Below are positions 52,171-62,000 of a stretch of 64,000 nucleotides of DNA, piece by piece (positions within the stretch are counted from its first letter, which is position 1; every line of letters begins with the position of its first letter). A model generated the notes under the pieces. The model was not told where the DNA came from and searched no databases. It was given only the letters and a program-made list of their open reading frames with translations. The position numbers and the translations under genes are program-made. Origin of the DNA: Aureivirga sp. CE67 (GTDB lineage Bacteria; Bacteroidota; Bacteroidia; Flavobacteriales; Flavobacteriaceae). The stretch is from contig NZ_JADOTV010000002.1 of the NCBI RefSeq assembly GCF_015767245.1, positions 248,001 through 312,000 on the forward strand, given 5' to 3'.

Positions 52171-52824
52171 ATGAAAAATACGGAGTTATTAGAAAAAACG
52201 ATTCAGTTTGTTAAAGATAAATTGAAAGATGCCGAAGGAGGTCATGATTGGTTTCACATTGAAAGAGTTTGGAAAAATTCAAAACTAATTGCAAAAAACG
52301 AAGATGTAAATCATGAAATTGTAGAACTTGGTGCTTTGCTTCACGATATTGCGGATGCGAAATTTCATGAAGGAGATGAAACAGTTGGACCAAAAGTAGC
52401 AAGAGAATTTTTAAAAGACAATAATGTAGAAGAAGAAATAATTTCTCATGTAGAAAATATCATCAAATATATTTCTTTCAAAAATGGAGATACATCGCAT
52501 ATTTTTGATTCTAAAGAACTACAAGTTGTACGAGATGCAGACCGGTTAGATGCCATAGGAGCGATCGGAATTGCAAGAGCGTTCAATTATGGTGGATTTA
52601 AAAATAGAGCTTTGTATGATCCGGAAATTGAGCCAAAATTAAACCAAACAAAAGAAGAGTATAAAAAGAGTAAAGCTCCAACAATAAATCATTTTTATGA
52701 AAAACTTCTTTTATTGAAAGATAAAATGCACACAGATTCTGCAAAAGAAATCGCTGAAAAAAGACATCAATTTATGGAAGACTTTTTAGAGCAGTTTTAT
52801 GGAGAATGGAACGGTGAAAGATAA
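52171..52824 (+). CDS. HD-domain phosphohydrolase
   Basis: A 217-aa metal-dependent phosphohydrolase. Metal ligands of the HD domain are visible: HDWFHIERV (His25/His29), LLHDIADAKF (His58, Asp59), and Asp in RDADRLDAIGAIGIARAF. It resembles the YedJ-type nucleotide-hydrolase group, but the substrate is not known. A near-promoter TACTTTCG sits ~15 nt ahead of the ATG, and a terminator follows. Confidence 0.88.
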   Translation: MKNTELLEKTIQFVKDKLKDAEGGHDWFHIERVWKNSKLIAKNEDVNHEIVELGALLHDIADAKFHEGDETVGPKVAREFLKDNNVEEEIISHVENIIKYISFKNGDTSHIFDSKELQVVRDADRLDAIGAIGIARAFNYGGFKNRALYDPEIEPKLNQTKEEYKKSKAPTINHFYEKLLLLKDKMHTDSAKEIAEKRHQFMEDFLEQFYGEWNGER

Positions 52825-52828
52825 AATG

Positions 52829-52857
52829 AAAAAATCCCTAATTAGGGATTTTTTTTA
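52829..52857. terminator. Terminator between HD hydrolase and cupin genes
   Basis: Perfect palindrome AAAAATCCCTAATTAGGGATTTTT with a T-run on the plus strand. Its A-run also gives a T-run on the minus strand for the convergent cupin gene, whose stop lies inside the T-tract. Confidence 0.87.
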
Positions 52858-53346
52858 TCTCGTCAATTTTGTAATAATTTCTTCGTGCTTTGGATATTCT
52901 TGGACTAAATAATTTCTTTCTGCCAATTGAAAATCTTCAAAATCAAAACCTGGAGCAACTGTACAACCTACAAAAGAAAATGTATTTTCATCTTTCACAG
53001 TTGCAGCAAACCAAACTCCTGCAGGAACTACATATTGTGGAATTGCATCTCCTTCTAGTCCTACTTCTTGTGTATGATAATTTCCTTCTTTGTCAATCGT
53101 ATGAACAATCACTGGTGAACCTGAATAATAATGCCAAGTCTCATCTTGATTGATTTTATGAAAAGCGGAAAAATTTTCTGATTTTAATAAATAATAAATT
53201 CCCGTAGCGTAATTTCTATCCCCACTAAATTCTTTACCCAAAACCTCTTTTGGAATAGTTCCTTCACTTCGATAAACTTCTTTGTAAAATCCACCTTCTG
53301 GATGTGGAAGCATTTCAAATTTATCTATAAAATAGCTTGCTGTCAT
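52855..53346 (-). CDS. Cupin domain protein (DUF985)
   Basis: A 163-aa single-domain cupin of the DUF985/cupin_5 type. Conserved segments are FEMLPHPEGGFYKEVYRS, ATGIYYLLKSENFSAFHKIN, DETWHYYSGSPV and PGFDFEDFQLAERN. A metal-binding cavity is expected from the His in AFHK, ETWHY and the Glu nearby. Function in vivo is not defined, though sugar-binding has been suggested for relatives. Downstream of the HD gene, transcribed convergently. Confidence 0.88.
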   Translation of the reverse strand: MTASYFIDKFEMLPHPEGGFYKEVYRSEGTIPKEVLGKEFSGDRNYATGIYYLLKSENFSAFHKINQDETWHYYSGSPVIVHTIDKEGNYHTQEVGLEGDAIPQYVVPAGVWFAATVKDENTFSFVGCTVAPGFDFEDFQLAERNYLVQEYPKHEEIITKLTR

Positions 53347-53427
53347 TTTCTAATAATAGTTTAGACATACGAAGTTATGAAAGTTTATTTTATCCTAAAG
53401 TGAAAATTTGTTTTAAACAAACACTAA

Positions 53428-53474
53428 GGGTCTGTTTAAAATTCTGATATAGATTTAAATAAGCTCTAAAAACC
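53428..53474 (-). repeat. Short derivative of the GAGCTTGTTTAAA element
   Basis: GTTTAAAATTCTGATATAGA then TTTAAATAAGCTCTAAAA joins the left and right ends of the 160-bp element at 57667 with the middle missing. Its GCTCTAAAA end overlaps the mgtE stop codon. Confidence 0.5.
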
Positions 53475-54818
53475 TAAAATTAATTTAGCAATGATAAAAT
53501 AAATCAGAATACCAAAAACATCATTACTTGTTGTAATAAATGGTCCTGTTGCTACAGCAGGATCCACACCTCTTTTATGAAGAAATAAAGGAATGAAAGT
53601 TCCGATAATAGCTGCCAAAATAATTACTGTAGAAAGTGCAACTCCAATAGTTAGTGCAATTTTTAGATCTGTTTGGAAGAAAACTTGACTAATAATTAAA
53701 AAGATAGAAGCAAGTGCTAAAGCATTTACCAATCCTAAAGTCAATTCTTTCAGAAGTCTTTTTACAATTTCATTATTCAAACTATTATTTGCAATAGCTT
53801 GTACCATAATTGCTGCAGATTGTACACCAACATTTCCGGCAGTTGCCTGAATTAATGGAATAAAAATAATCAGCGAAGAGTAAGTTTTTAAACCAGATTC
53901 AAAATGATTAATAATCGTTGCAGCTCCCAAACCTCCAAGCATTCCGATTAGAAGCCAAGGTAAACGTGCTTTTGTTAGTTTAAAAATTGTATCACTAGCT
54001 TCTACATCTTCCGAGATACCAGCTGCCATCTGATAATCACGATCTGCTTCATCCTTGATTACATCTACGATATCATCAATAGTAATTTTTCCAACCAAAT
54101 GTCCAAGCTCATCTACAACAGGAACAACGATCAAATCATATTTTTGCATGATTTTCGCTACTTCCTCGTCTTTTTCATTGGTTTTTACATAAATGATATT
54201 GTCATTATAGATTTCTTTAACTGGAGTTTTTGTAGAAGTGGTCAACATACTTTTTAAAGAAAGAATTCCCTTTAAAACATTTTCTTCATCTACCACATAT
54301 ACTGTATGTACTATATCGATTTCTTGCGCTTGATCTCGCATTTCTTTTACACATCGAAGCATCGACCAATTTTCGTTCACTTTTACAAGTTCTTTTCCCA
54401 TCAAACCTCCAGCAGTGTCTTCTGGGTAACGTAAAAGATCTACAATATCTTTGGCATGATCCGTATCTTCGATTTGTGAAATTACTTCCTCTTTTTTATC
54501 ATCGGTAAGCTCTGCAATAATATCTGCTGCATCATCCGTTTCTAGATCATCAATTTCTTCTGCAATTTCTTTTGAAGAAAGCGCATTTAAAACTTTTTCT
54601 CTAGAATCTTCATCTAGCTCAGTAAGTACATCGGATTTTTTTTCTTTGTCAACAATTTTAAAAATGTAAACAGCTTCTTCTAGATTTAATTCGTCAATAA
54701 TATCAGCAATATCAGCAGGATGAATATCTCGGAGAACTTCTAATATTGCTTTTTGATGTTGCTTAGCAATATTATCTTTGATTTCTCTGATTATTTCTTT
54801 CGTTAATTCAAACTGCAT
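53466..54818 (-). CDS. mgtE: Magnesium transporter MgtE
   Basis: A Mg2+ channel/transporter, 450 aa. Order: N-terminal superhelical domain (about residues 20-130), two CBS domains (about 135-255, KGILSLKSML and DLIVVPVVDELGHLVGKITI), a connecting helix, and five TM helices (about 285-450, LIQATAGNVGVQSAAIMVQA and PFITTSNDVFGILIYF). Cytosolic Mg2+ gates the pore through the N and CBS domains. The stop codon overlaps the end of a short repeat element. Confidence 0.95.
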   Translation of the reverse strand: MQFELTKEIIREIKDNIAKQHQKAILEVLRDIHPADIADIIDELNLEEAVYIFKIVDKEKKSDVLTELDEDSREKVLNALSSKEIAEEIDDLETDDAADIIAELTDDKKEEVISQIEDTDHAKDIVDLLRYPEDTAGGLMGKELVKVNENWSMLRCVKEMRDQAQEIDIVHTVYVVDEENVLKGILSLKSMLTTSTKTPVKEIYNDNIIYVKTNEKDEEVAKIMQKYDLIVVPVVDELGHLVGKITIDDIVDVIKDEADRDYQMAAGISEDVEASDTIFKLTKARLPWLLIGMLGGLGAATIINHFESGLKTYSSLIIFIPLIQATAGNVGVQSAAIMVQAIANNSLNNEIVKRLLKELTLGLVNALALASIFLIISQVFFQTDLKIALTIGVALSTVIILAAIIGTFIPLFLHKRGVDPAVATGPFITTSNDVFGILIYFIIAKLILGF

Positions 54819-54865
54819 GATATTCTTTTTTTCTTATGACGGAAAATTTTCTATTCTGTACTACA

Positions 54866-54893
54866 TTAAAAAAACCTATTTTGGTATAGGTTT
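54866..54893 (-). terminator. Terminator of rsmA
   Basis: Minus strand stem AAACCTAT / ATAGGTTT followed by an eight-T run, between rsmA and mgtE. Confidence 0.85.
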
Positions 54894-55673
54894 CTAACCT
54901 TTTAAGTCCTTTTCAATTTTCGCTGTAAGCTCAATAAAAGCTTGAACAGATAATTGTTCTGGACGTTTTGCAAATATAGAATCTTCCCTCAAACTATCAC
55001 TTAAATTAAAGCTTTTTAAACTATTTCTTAAAGTTTTTCTTCTTTGGTTAAAACCAGCTTTTACAACTCTAAAAAATAATTTTTCGTTAACGGGAAGTGT
55101 ATAGTTTTCTTTTCTTTTTAAATGAATAACACCAGATTTTACTTTTGGTGGTGGATTAAATACATCTTCACTAACTGTGAATAAATATTTAGCATCATAA
55201 AAAGCTTGTGCTAAGACAGAAAGAATCCCATATTTTTTACTTCCTTCTTTTTCTGCAATTCGTTCTGCAACTTCTTTTTGAAACATTCCACTAAATTCTG
55301 GAATTTGATCTCTATTTTCAATTACTTTAAAAACAATTTGTGTTGAAATATTATATGGGAAGTTTCCGATTACAGCAAAAGGTTTTTCTCCAAATAATGT
55401 TGTTAAGTCAACTTTCAAAAAGTCTTTTTCATAAATTCTGCTAGACAAGTTCATGTAATGTGCTTTCAGATATTCAACAGATTCTGTATCAATCTCGATT
55501 ACATGCGTATTGTATTTTTTTTCCAGAAGATATTTTGTCAAAACTCCCATTCCAGGACCAATTTCCAAAACATCATTATATCCTTCTTCTGTTAGAGAAT
55601 CTGCAATATCTTTTGCAATTGACTCATCTGTTAAAAAGTGTTGTCCTAAATGTTTTTTTGCTTTTACACTCAT
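54894..55673 (-). CDS. rsmA: 16S rRNA adenine(1518/1519)-N6-dimethyltransferase
   Basis: It dimethylates two adjacent adenosines in the 3' helix of 16S rRNA during 30S assembly. 259 aa with AdoMet motif [17 protein letters not shown], motif IV NFPYNIS and C-terminal [25 protein letters not shown]-type N-terminus ([17 protein letters not shown]). Located upstream of mgtE with a terminator between. Confidence 0.96.
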   Translation of the reverse strand: MSVKAKKHLGQHFLTDESIAKDIADSLTEEGYNDVLEIGPGMGVLTKYLLEKKYNTHVIEIDTESVEYLKAHYMNLSSRIYEKDFLKVDLTTLFGEKPFAVIGNFPYNISTQIVFKVIENRDQIPEFSGMFQKEVAERIAEKEGSKKYGILSVLAQAFYDAKYLFTVSEDVFNPPPKVKSGVIHLKRKENYTLPVNEKLFFRVVKAGFNQRRKTLRNSLKSFNLSDSLREDSIFAKRPEQLSVQAFIELTAKIEKDLKG

Positions 55674-55797
55674 CTTTTTTAGTGTTTTTTGTAGAAGATT
55701 TTAAAGAATAAGGGTTTATAAATATTTGAATAATCACCCTTATTAAATTTAAAAAAAATCAAGAAGTAAAAAAAGGTGAATTTGTGCTAATATTTAT

Positions 55798-55832
55798 AAT
55801 AAAAAGGGAAGCTTCCTTATTAATCTTCCCTT
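55798..55832 (-). terminator. Terminator of rimM
   Basis: Minus strand stem AAGGGAAG / CTTCCCTT followed by T residues. The rising arm overlaps the last codons of rimM. Confidence 0.75.
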
Positions 55833-56371
55833 TCGTGTTCGTCTTCTAAATATAAATCGATTAATCCTTCTGGAGTTTCAACGATAAATTTTTCATTTTC
55901 TCTATCGATCTTTTTGATAAAATCGTCAACCAGAGGAATTAAAATTTGTCTATTGCTTTCTGTTTCAATTTCCAGAATTTCTTGTGCAGCATTATCGTTT
56001 ATTTTCTTGATTTTCCCGATGATTCCTTTATTCACATCTTCTACAGAAAATCCAATAATTTCGTGATAATAGAATTGTTTTCCTGATAATTTTGGTAAAA
56101 ACTCAAGAGGTAAATATAATCCTGCTTTCATAATCGCTTCCGCATCAGCTTCTGTGTCAACTCCTTCAAATTTTACTCGAAGTTGATCTCCTTTGTGTAA
56201 AGAAGATTTTTCAATAAAAAAAGGAACCAGATTGTTGCCTAGAGCAACAAAAACTGATTCCATTTTTCCGTATAACTCCGGTTCGTCAGTATCTAATTTG
56301 ATAACTACTTCCCCTTTGTAACTGTGCTTTCTAACGATTATACCTAAATAAAAACAATCTTCTTTACGCAT
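55820..56371 (-). CDS. rimM: Ribosome maturation factor RimM
   Basis: Binds S19 and helps late 30S assembly. 183 aa: N-terminal beta-barrel (LGIIVRKHSYKGEVVIKLDT) and C-terminal PRC-barrel (YYHEIIGFSVEDVNKGIIGK). It follows rpsP by 27 nt on the same strand; the rpsP-rimM pairing is widely conserved. Confidence 0.95.
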   Translation of the reverse strand: MRKEDCFYLGIIVRKHSYKGEVVIKLDTDEPELYGKMESVFVALGNNLVPFFIEKSSLHKGDQLRVKFEGVDTEADAEAIMKAGLYLPLEFLPKLSGKQFYYHEIIGFSVEDVNKGIIGKIKKINDNAAQEILEIETESNRQILIPLVDDFIKKIDRENEKFIVETPEGLIDLYLEDEHERED

Positions 56372-56398
56372 AATGTCGTTATTAAGTTTTTTTTATAA

Positions 56399-56932
56399 TT
56401 ACTCAGCAGCTTCTTCTGTAGCCTCTTCTGCATTATCAGCAGCGTTTGCAGCTTCTTCTTCAGCTTTTGCAGCAGCAGCAGCAGCTTCAGCAGCAGCAGC
56501 TTTACGCTTTTCATTAATTTCTTTTTCAGCTTCTAAAGCTTTTGCTTTCGCATCTGCTTCAGCTTTAGCTAAACCTTCTTTTTTACCAGAGATTTTACCT
56601 TCTTTTTCTGATAACCAAGCTTGGAATTTTTCTTCAGCTTGCTCTTCAGTTAAAGCTCCTTTACGTACTCCACCTACTAAGTGATTCTTTAATAAAGCTC
56701 CTTTGTAAGATAAAAGCGCTCTTGCAGTATCTGTAGGTTGTGCTCCATTTTGTAACCATTTTACAGCTGAATCAACATCTAAATCGATGATTGCTGGGTT
56801 ATGGTTTGGATTGTAAGTTCCGATTTTCTCTAAGAATTTACCATCTCTCTTTGCACGTGAATCTGCAGCTACTACCCAGTAAAAAGGTTTACCTTTCTTA
56901 CCGTGTCTTTGTAATCTAATTTTTACAGGCAT
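56399..56932 (-). CDS. rpsP: 30S ribosomal protein S16, with Ala/Glu-rich extension
   Basis: Ribosomal protein S16 ([20 protein letters not shown] ... [18 protein letters not shown]). The core covers roughly the first 80 residues; the remaining ~95 residues are an added Lys/Glu/Ala-rich tail (long runs of Ala and Glu, about 115-177), as in other Bacteroidota. The tail is likely helical and disordered at the end. Upstream promoter TACATTTG; rimM is downstream. Confidence 0.96.
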   Translation of the reverse strand: MPVKIRLQRHGKKGKPFYWVVAADSRAKRDGKFLEKIGTYNPNHNPAIIDLDVDSAVKWLQNGAQPTDTARALLSYKGALLKNHLVGGVRKGALTEEQAEEKFQAWLSEKEGKISGKKEGLAKAEADAKAKALEAEKEINEKRKAAAAEAAAAAAKAEEEAANAADNAEEATEEAAE

Positions 56933-56978
56933 AATTTAAAAATTTTAGGTTCTCGACCTAGTTTATTAATTTAGTGCG

Positions 56979-56986
56979 CAAATGTA
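56979..56986 (-). promoter_or_regulatory. Bacteroidota -7 box of rpsP-rimM
   Basis: Minus strand TACATTTG, 47 nt upstream of the rpsP ATG. Confidence 0.55.
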
Positions 56987-57069
56987 CAATTTTTTTATAA
57001 CATTAAACGTTAATAAGATTAAAAATAATACGTACTTTTAGCCTCACTATAAATTTATTAAACCAAATT

Positions 57070-57594
57070 ATGAGAAAACTATTACTTGCCATTTTTGTTT
57101 TTGCTTCACTAGTTTCATGTGAAGATCCCGTAGAGGGTGTTGGTGAAGATAGCACCTATTTAGATGAATATTTTAATACAGATGACCCTAATGATAATAC
57201 ACCTGTTTTTCAAGTAAATAAAGATGATTCTACTTGGACTGGAGTTGCTTTCAATTTTGAAAAAGAAGAAGGAAAGATAACTATCAATGCAACTAGAGGA
57301 GAAGAAACTTTAAAACTAGTTGTAAATGCTAATGGAGCAGGAAATTTCCCATTATTGATTACAGATCCAGATGATTTAGACAATACATTTGGAGCGATTT
57401 TTACAAATCAAAATGGAATCGTTTATACATCTACTTCTGGTAACAATTATATAGTTATTGATTTATTAGATACAGAAAACAATATCATTAACGGTGAATT
57501 TGAATTAAACTTAGTTAATACTGAAAATGCTGATGATGTAATTGTTTGGACAAATGGAAAATTTAAAAATGTCTCTCAAGTAACTGCTGAGTAA
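57070..57594 (+). CDS. Lipoprotein of DUF6252 type
   Basis: A 174-aa lipoprotein (signal MRKLLLAIFVFASLVSC). The mature part is a compact beta domain with FQVNKDDSTWTGVAFNFEKE, ITINATRGEETLKLVVN and FELNLVNTENADDVIVWTNG, which fits DUF6252 as I remember it. Binding role unknown. Its own terminator follows. A weak -7 look-alike (TACTTTTA) precedes it. Confidence 0.72.
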   Translation: MRKLLLAIFVFASLVSCEDPVEGVGEDSTYLDEYFNTDDPNDNTPVFQVNKDDSTWTGVAFNFEKEEGKITINATRGEETLKLVVNANGAGNFPLLITDPDDLDNTFGAIFTNQNGIVYTSTSGNNYIVIDLLDTENNIINGEFELNLVNTENADDVIVWTNGKFKNVSQVTAE

Positions 57595-57611
57595 CATATT
57601 TTTAAAAATAT

Positions 57612-57661
57612 AAAAAAGCTTCCATAAAACTTTACTTTAAGTTTTATGGAAGCTTTTTTTG
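57612..57661 (+). terminator. Long-stem terminator
   Basis: A long stem (AAAAAGCTTCCATAAAACTT / AAGTTTTATGGAAGCTTTTT) with a short loop, followed by T residues. Confidence 0.9.
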
Positions 57662-57666
57662 TTTAA

Positions 57667-57826
57667 GAGCTTGTTTAAAATTGTATCAGAATTTATTTTA
57701 TAGTTTATTGAAATGCTATTTTGCCGACTTTTTTGGAGTGTATAGCATCGCTATGGAGGAGAAAAAAGACAAAAAAGAGCTTTTAAGAAGCATATAAATT
57801 TTTTTGATATAAATTTAATCAGGCTC
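57667..57826. mobile_element. MITE-like 160-bp element
   Basis: Ends GAGCTTGTTTAAAATT and AAATTTAATCAGGCTC are imperfect inverted repeats (about 12 of 16 matching). The middle has a hairpin ATAGC-ATC-GCTAT flanked by CTTTTTT and AAAAAAG. No coding capacity. A short version with the middle removed occurs at 53428-53474. No transposase is in the window, so a non-autonomous element is inferred. Confidence 0.5.
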
Positions 57827-57951
57827 TAAAATATATTTTGGAAAGAAAACTAATACTTAGTTATCAAATCTTTAGTCAAAATTAACCTCCAATTAATTTC
57901 TTCATATTTTAAATATACATTTAACCCAAATAACTAAAAAACATCTACAAT

Positions 57952-58887
57952 ATGAAGAACATTTACATTTTACCTATGTTACTTTTTTCCATTTTTTCTT
58001 TCGGTCAATTGACTGTTGTTTTGGAAAATGATTTTCAAGCTGAAGAAGCTCTTGAAGGTTATACTTTAATAAATAATGATGGTTTAACTCCAACAGAAGG
58101 ATTGGAAGTCTTTGAAGAAAATGCTTGGTATGTAGGATATAATACTCAAAATGAAGAAGAAAAATATGTAGTAAGTACTTCTTCTTATGATCCTGCAGGA
58201 CAATCGGATGATTGGTTAATTACTCCTATGGTAAGTTTAGGAACAGAATCTAAAATCTCTTATAAAGCACTTCCAACAGATCAGAACAAAAAAGATGGTT
58301 ATCAAATTTTAGTTTCAACAACAGGAACTGAAATAGAAGATTTTGAAGAAGTTTACTCTATTGATGAAGCAGAATATGGATGGCAAGAATTAGAACATAG
58401 TTTAGCAGCATATGATAATATGGATGTTTATATTGCTTTTAGAAATAATAGTACGGATAAGTTTTTATTACTAATTGATGATATTAAAGTAGAAACAATT
58501 CCAAATGATGATGATACCGACGATGGAGACGATACAGATGATGGGGACGATACAGATGATACAGATGACGGAGACGATACCGACGATGGAGATGATACAG
58601 ATGACGGAGATGATACCGACGATGGAGATAATACAACTTCGATCTCTGAAAATGAAATCAAAGGATTCTCATTATATCCAAATCCTGTAAAAGATATTTT
58701 TACAATAAAAGCAGATGTAAATATTGAAAAAATAGAAATTGTTAATAATTTAGGTCAAATAATTTTTTATAAAGAAATAAATATGTTAATTTCAGCCATT
58801 AATATTAATAATTTAACATCTGGTATATATCAAGTTAAGATATATACCGAAAATGCTATAGGAAGCTATAGGATTTATAAACACTAG
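57952..58887 (+). CDS. T9SS-secreted protein with jelly-roll domain and Asp/Thr/Gly linker
   Basis: A 311-aa secreted protein. Order: signal peptide (MKNIYILPMLLFSIFSFGQL); a cleaved-adhesin/choice-of-anchor J domain (about 22-180, with FEENAWYVGYNTQNEEEKYV, DDWLITPMVSLGTESKISYK and DVYIAFRNNSTDKFLLLIDD); a tandem DDGDDTD linker (about 185-226); and a type A sorting domain (FSLYPNPVKDIFTIK ... GIYQVKIY). The linker may bind Ca2+. Outer-membrane export via T9SS, with anchoring or release, is inferred. Confidence 0.9.
   Translation: MKNIYILPMLLFSIFSFGQLTVVLENDFQAEEALEGYTLINNDGLTPTEGLEVFEENAWYVGYNTQNEEEKYVVSTSSYDPAGQSDDWLITPMVSLGTESKISYKALPTDQNKKDGYQILVSTTGTEIEDFEEVYSIDEAEYGWQELEHSLAAYDNMDVYIAFRNNSTDKFLLLIDDIKVETIPNDDDTDDGDDTDDGDDTDDTDDGDDTDDGDDTDDGDDTDDGDNTTSISENEIKGFSLYPNPVKDIFTIKADVNIEKIEIVNNLGQIIFYKEINMLISAININNLTSGIYQVKIYTENAIGSYRIYKH
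58505..58630 (+). repeat. Tandem DNA repeat encoding the DDGDDT linker
   Basis: Units of 15 and 9 nt built on GATACAGATGACGGAGAC-like sequence, with synonymous changes between units. The reading frame is preserved. Copy number could vary between strains. Confidence 0.7.
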
Positions 58888-59009
58888 AGTAATTATTTTT
58901 TTTCCATAGATTATAATTGAAAAAATCTTGAATTAACTTTCAAGGTTTTTTTTTGTTTTATATTTTAATGGAGAAATATTTTTTAACAATACATGTTATA
59001 AAATATTCT

Positions 59010-59017
59010 TAATTTTG
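59010..59017 (+). promoter_or_regulatory. Bacteroidota -7 box of dnaE
   Basis: TAATTTTG followed by CAG, 33 nt before the ATG; the same word precedes the SpoU methyltransferase gene. Confidence 0.55.
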
Positions 59018-59049
59018 CAGACTTTTATTTTACTAAAATTTTATAATTC

Positions 59050-62000
59050 ATGTACTTAATTTTCGATACAGAAACAACTGGTTTACCAAAGAATTGGAAT
59101 GCTCCGATAACAGACACTGATAACTGGCCTCGTTGTATTCAGATTGCTTGGCAACTTCATGATGAGTATGGAGAATTAATTGAACATAAAGACTTTTTAG
59201 TAAAACCTGATGGATTTACGATTCCTTATGATGCAGAGCAAATCCACGGAATTTCTACACTTTTAGCACAAGAGAAAGGACATTCTTTAGAAGAAGTTTT
59301 AGAAGAGTTTAATATTGCACTTTCTAAAACAAAATTTGTAGTTGGACAAAATGTTGGCTTTGATGTCAATATTATGGGATGTGAGTTTTTTAGAAATGGA
59401 ACGGAAAATATTTTAGAAGAACTTCCAGTTTTAGATACTTGTACGGAAAGAACTGCTCTTTTATGTAAAATTCCTGGAGGTCGTGGAGGAAAATTTAAAC
59501 TTCCTACACTAACAGAATTACACCATCATTTATTTAATCTTCCTTTTGCAGAAGCGCACAATGCAACTGCCGATGTGGAAGCGACAACAAGATGTTTCTT
59601 AGAATTAATTCGTCAGAGACATTATTCTGCGGAGGAACTTGGGGTAACGCATGATTTTTTTAAGGAATATCAAGAAAGAAATCCGAAACCAATTCGTTTA
59701 ATTGGATTACGTCACTTAAATCTGAAAAATCAGAGTGCCTTAATCAAAGAAAAATTAACGGAAGAAGCGAAAGGAATCAGTTCTGCACAAATCAACGAAA
59801 ATGTTGAACTTCTAACAGAAGCTCCTTTTGCACATTTACACAATCATTCACAATTCTCGATTCTTCAATCTACATCAAGTATTGATGATTTAATTTCTGC
59901 AACGATTCAAAATAATATGCCAGCAGTTGCCTTGACAGATGTTGGAAACATGATGGGAGCTTTTAATTTTGTAGAAAAAATTATTAAGCACAACAAATCG
60001 GTTGCAAAAGATAATGAAGAACTAGAAGAAGGAGAAGAAAAGAAATCGGAAGTAAAACCAATTGTTGGTTGTCAGCTTTATGTTTGTGAAGATCATACGA
60101 ACAAATCGAGAAAAGACAACGGATATTTGACTACTTTTTTAGCTAAAAACAAAAAAGGATATCATAATCTAGCAAAAATGTCATCGATTGGTTATTCGAA
60201 AGGTTTCTATTATGTTCCGAGAATTGACCGAAAAGTTGTTGAAAAATATAAAGAGGACATTATTGTTTTATCAGGAAACCTTTCCGGAGAAGTTCCTCAT
60301 AAAATATTAAATATAGGAGAAACGCAAGCGGAAGAAGCTTTACTTTGGTGGAAAGAGCATTTTGGCGATGATTTTTATTTAGAATTAATGCGTCATAAGC
60401 AAGAAAATGAAGATCACGTAAATTCTATTTTATTACAATTTGCCCAAAAACATCAAGTAAAAACGATTGCTACAAATAATACTTTTTATATAAATAAAGA
60501 GAATGCAGAAGCGCATGATGTTTTACTTTGTGTAAAAGATGCAGAGAAAAAAGCAACACCAATCGGAAGAGGAAGAGGATATCGTTATGGACTTCCAAAT
60601 TCTGAGTATTATTTCAAGACGCAAGAAGAAATGAAAGAATTGTTTAAGGATATTCCTGAAGCAATTTTAAACATTCAAGAAATTATTGATAAAATTGAAG
60701 TTTTTGGTTTAGCTAGAGATGTTTTACTTCCAAAATTCGACATTCCAGATGAGTTTAAATCTGAAGAAGATGAAAAAGATGGAGGAAAACGTGGTGAAAA
60801 TGCTTTTTTGCGTCATTTAACTTATGAAGGAGCAAACCAACGGTATGAAGAAATCACGGAAGATATTCGTGAACGTTTAGACTTCGAGTTGATGATTATT
60901 GAGAAAACTGGATATCCAGGTTATTTCTTGATTGTACAAGATTTTATTGCTGAAGCTCGAAAAATGGATGTTTCCGTTGGTCCTGGTCGTGGATCAGCAG
61001 CTGGTTCTGCGGTTGCTTATTGTTTGGGAATTACGAATATTGACCCAATTAAATACGACTTACTTTTTGAGCGTTTCTTAAATCCTGACCGTGTTTCACT
61101 TCCCGATATTGATATTGATTTTGATGATGAAGGAAGACAAAGAGTTATCGATTTCGTAATTAAGAAATATGGAGCAAATCAAGTAGCACAGATTATTACT
61201 TATGGAACGATGGCGGCAAAATCTTCGATTCGAGATACTGCCAGAGTTTTAGATATTCCACTTTTTGAAGCAGATAGAATTGCAAAGTTAATTCCAGGTC
61301 TGAAACTGAAAAATATTTTCGGAACAGATAAAAAAAGTGTTCAAAAAGTAAAAGATTTACGAGAAGAAGAAAAAGCAAATGTTCAACAATTAGTTGAAAT
61401 TTCTGAAGGAACAGATTTAAATGCAAAAACCGTAAATCAAGCAAGAGAATTAGAAGGTTCGGTTCGTAATACAGGAATTCATGCTTGTGGGGTGATTATT
61501 ACACCAGAAGATATTACGAATCTAGTTCCAATTTCGATTGCAAAAGATTCAGACATGTATGTAACACAATTCGATAATGGAGTTGTAGAAGATGCTGGTC
61601 TGTTAAAAATGGATTTCTTAGGTTTAAAAACGTTGACTTTAATTAAGGATACTGTAAAACTTATTAAAGAAATTCATGGAATAGAACTGATTCCAGATGA
61701 TTTCCCGCTGGATGATGTGGAAACATATGAATTATTCCAAAGAGGAGAAACTGTTGGTATTTTCCAATACGAATCTCCTGGGATGCAAAAACACATGAAA
61801 GCATTAAAGCCTACAGTTTTTGAGGATTTAATTGCAATGAATGCTTTGTATCGTCCAGGTCCGATGGAATATATTCCAAGTTTCATTAATCGTAAACATG
61901 GTTCTGAGGAAATTGTATATGATCTTCCGGCAATGGAAGAATATCTGAAAGAAACCTACGGAATTACGGTATATCAAGAGCAGGTAATGCTACTTTCTCA

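Noticed and set aside
56373-56684. Plus-strand Ala/Ser-rich ORF
   Set aside because: Shadow of the Ala/Glu-rich tail of ribosomal protein S16.
58428-58661. Minus-strand SPSSVS-repeat ORF
   Set aside because: Antisense shadow of the DDGDDT-encoding repeat; no promoter or start context.
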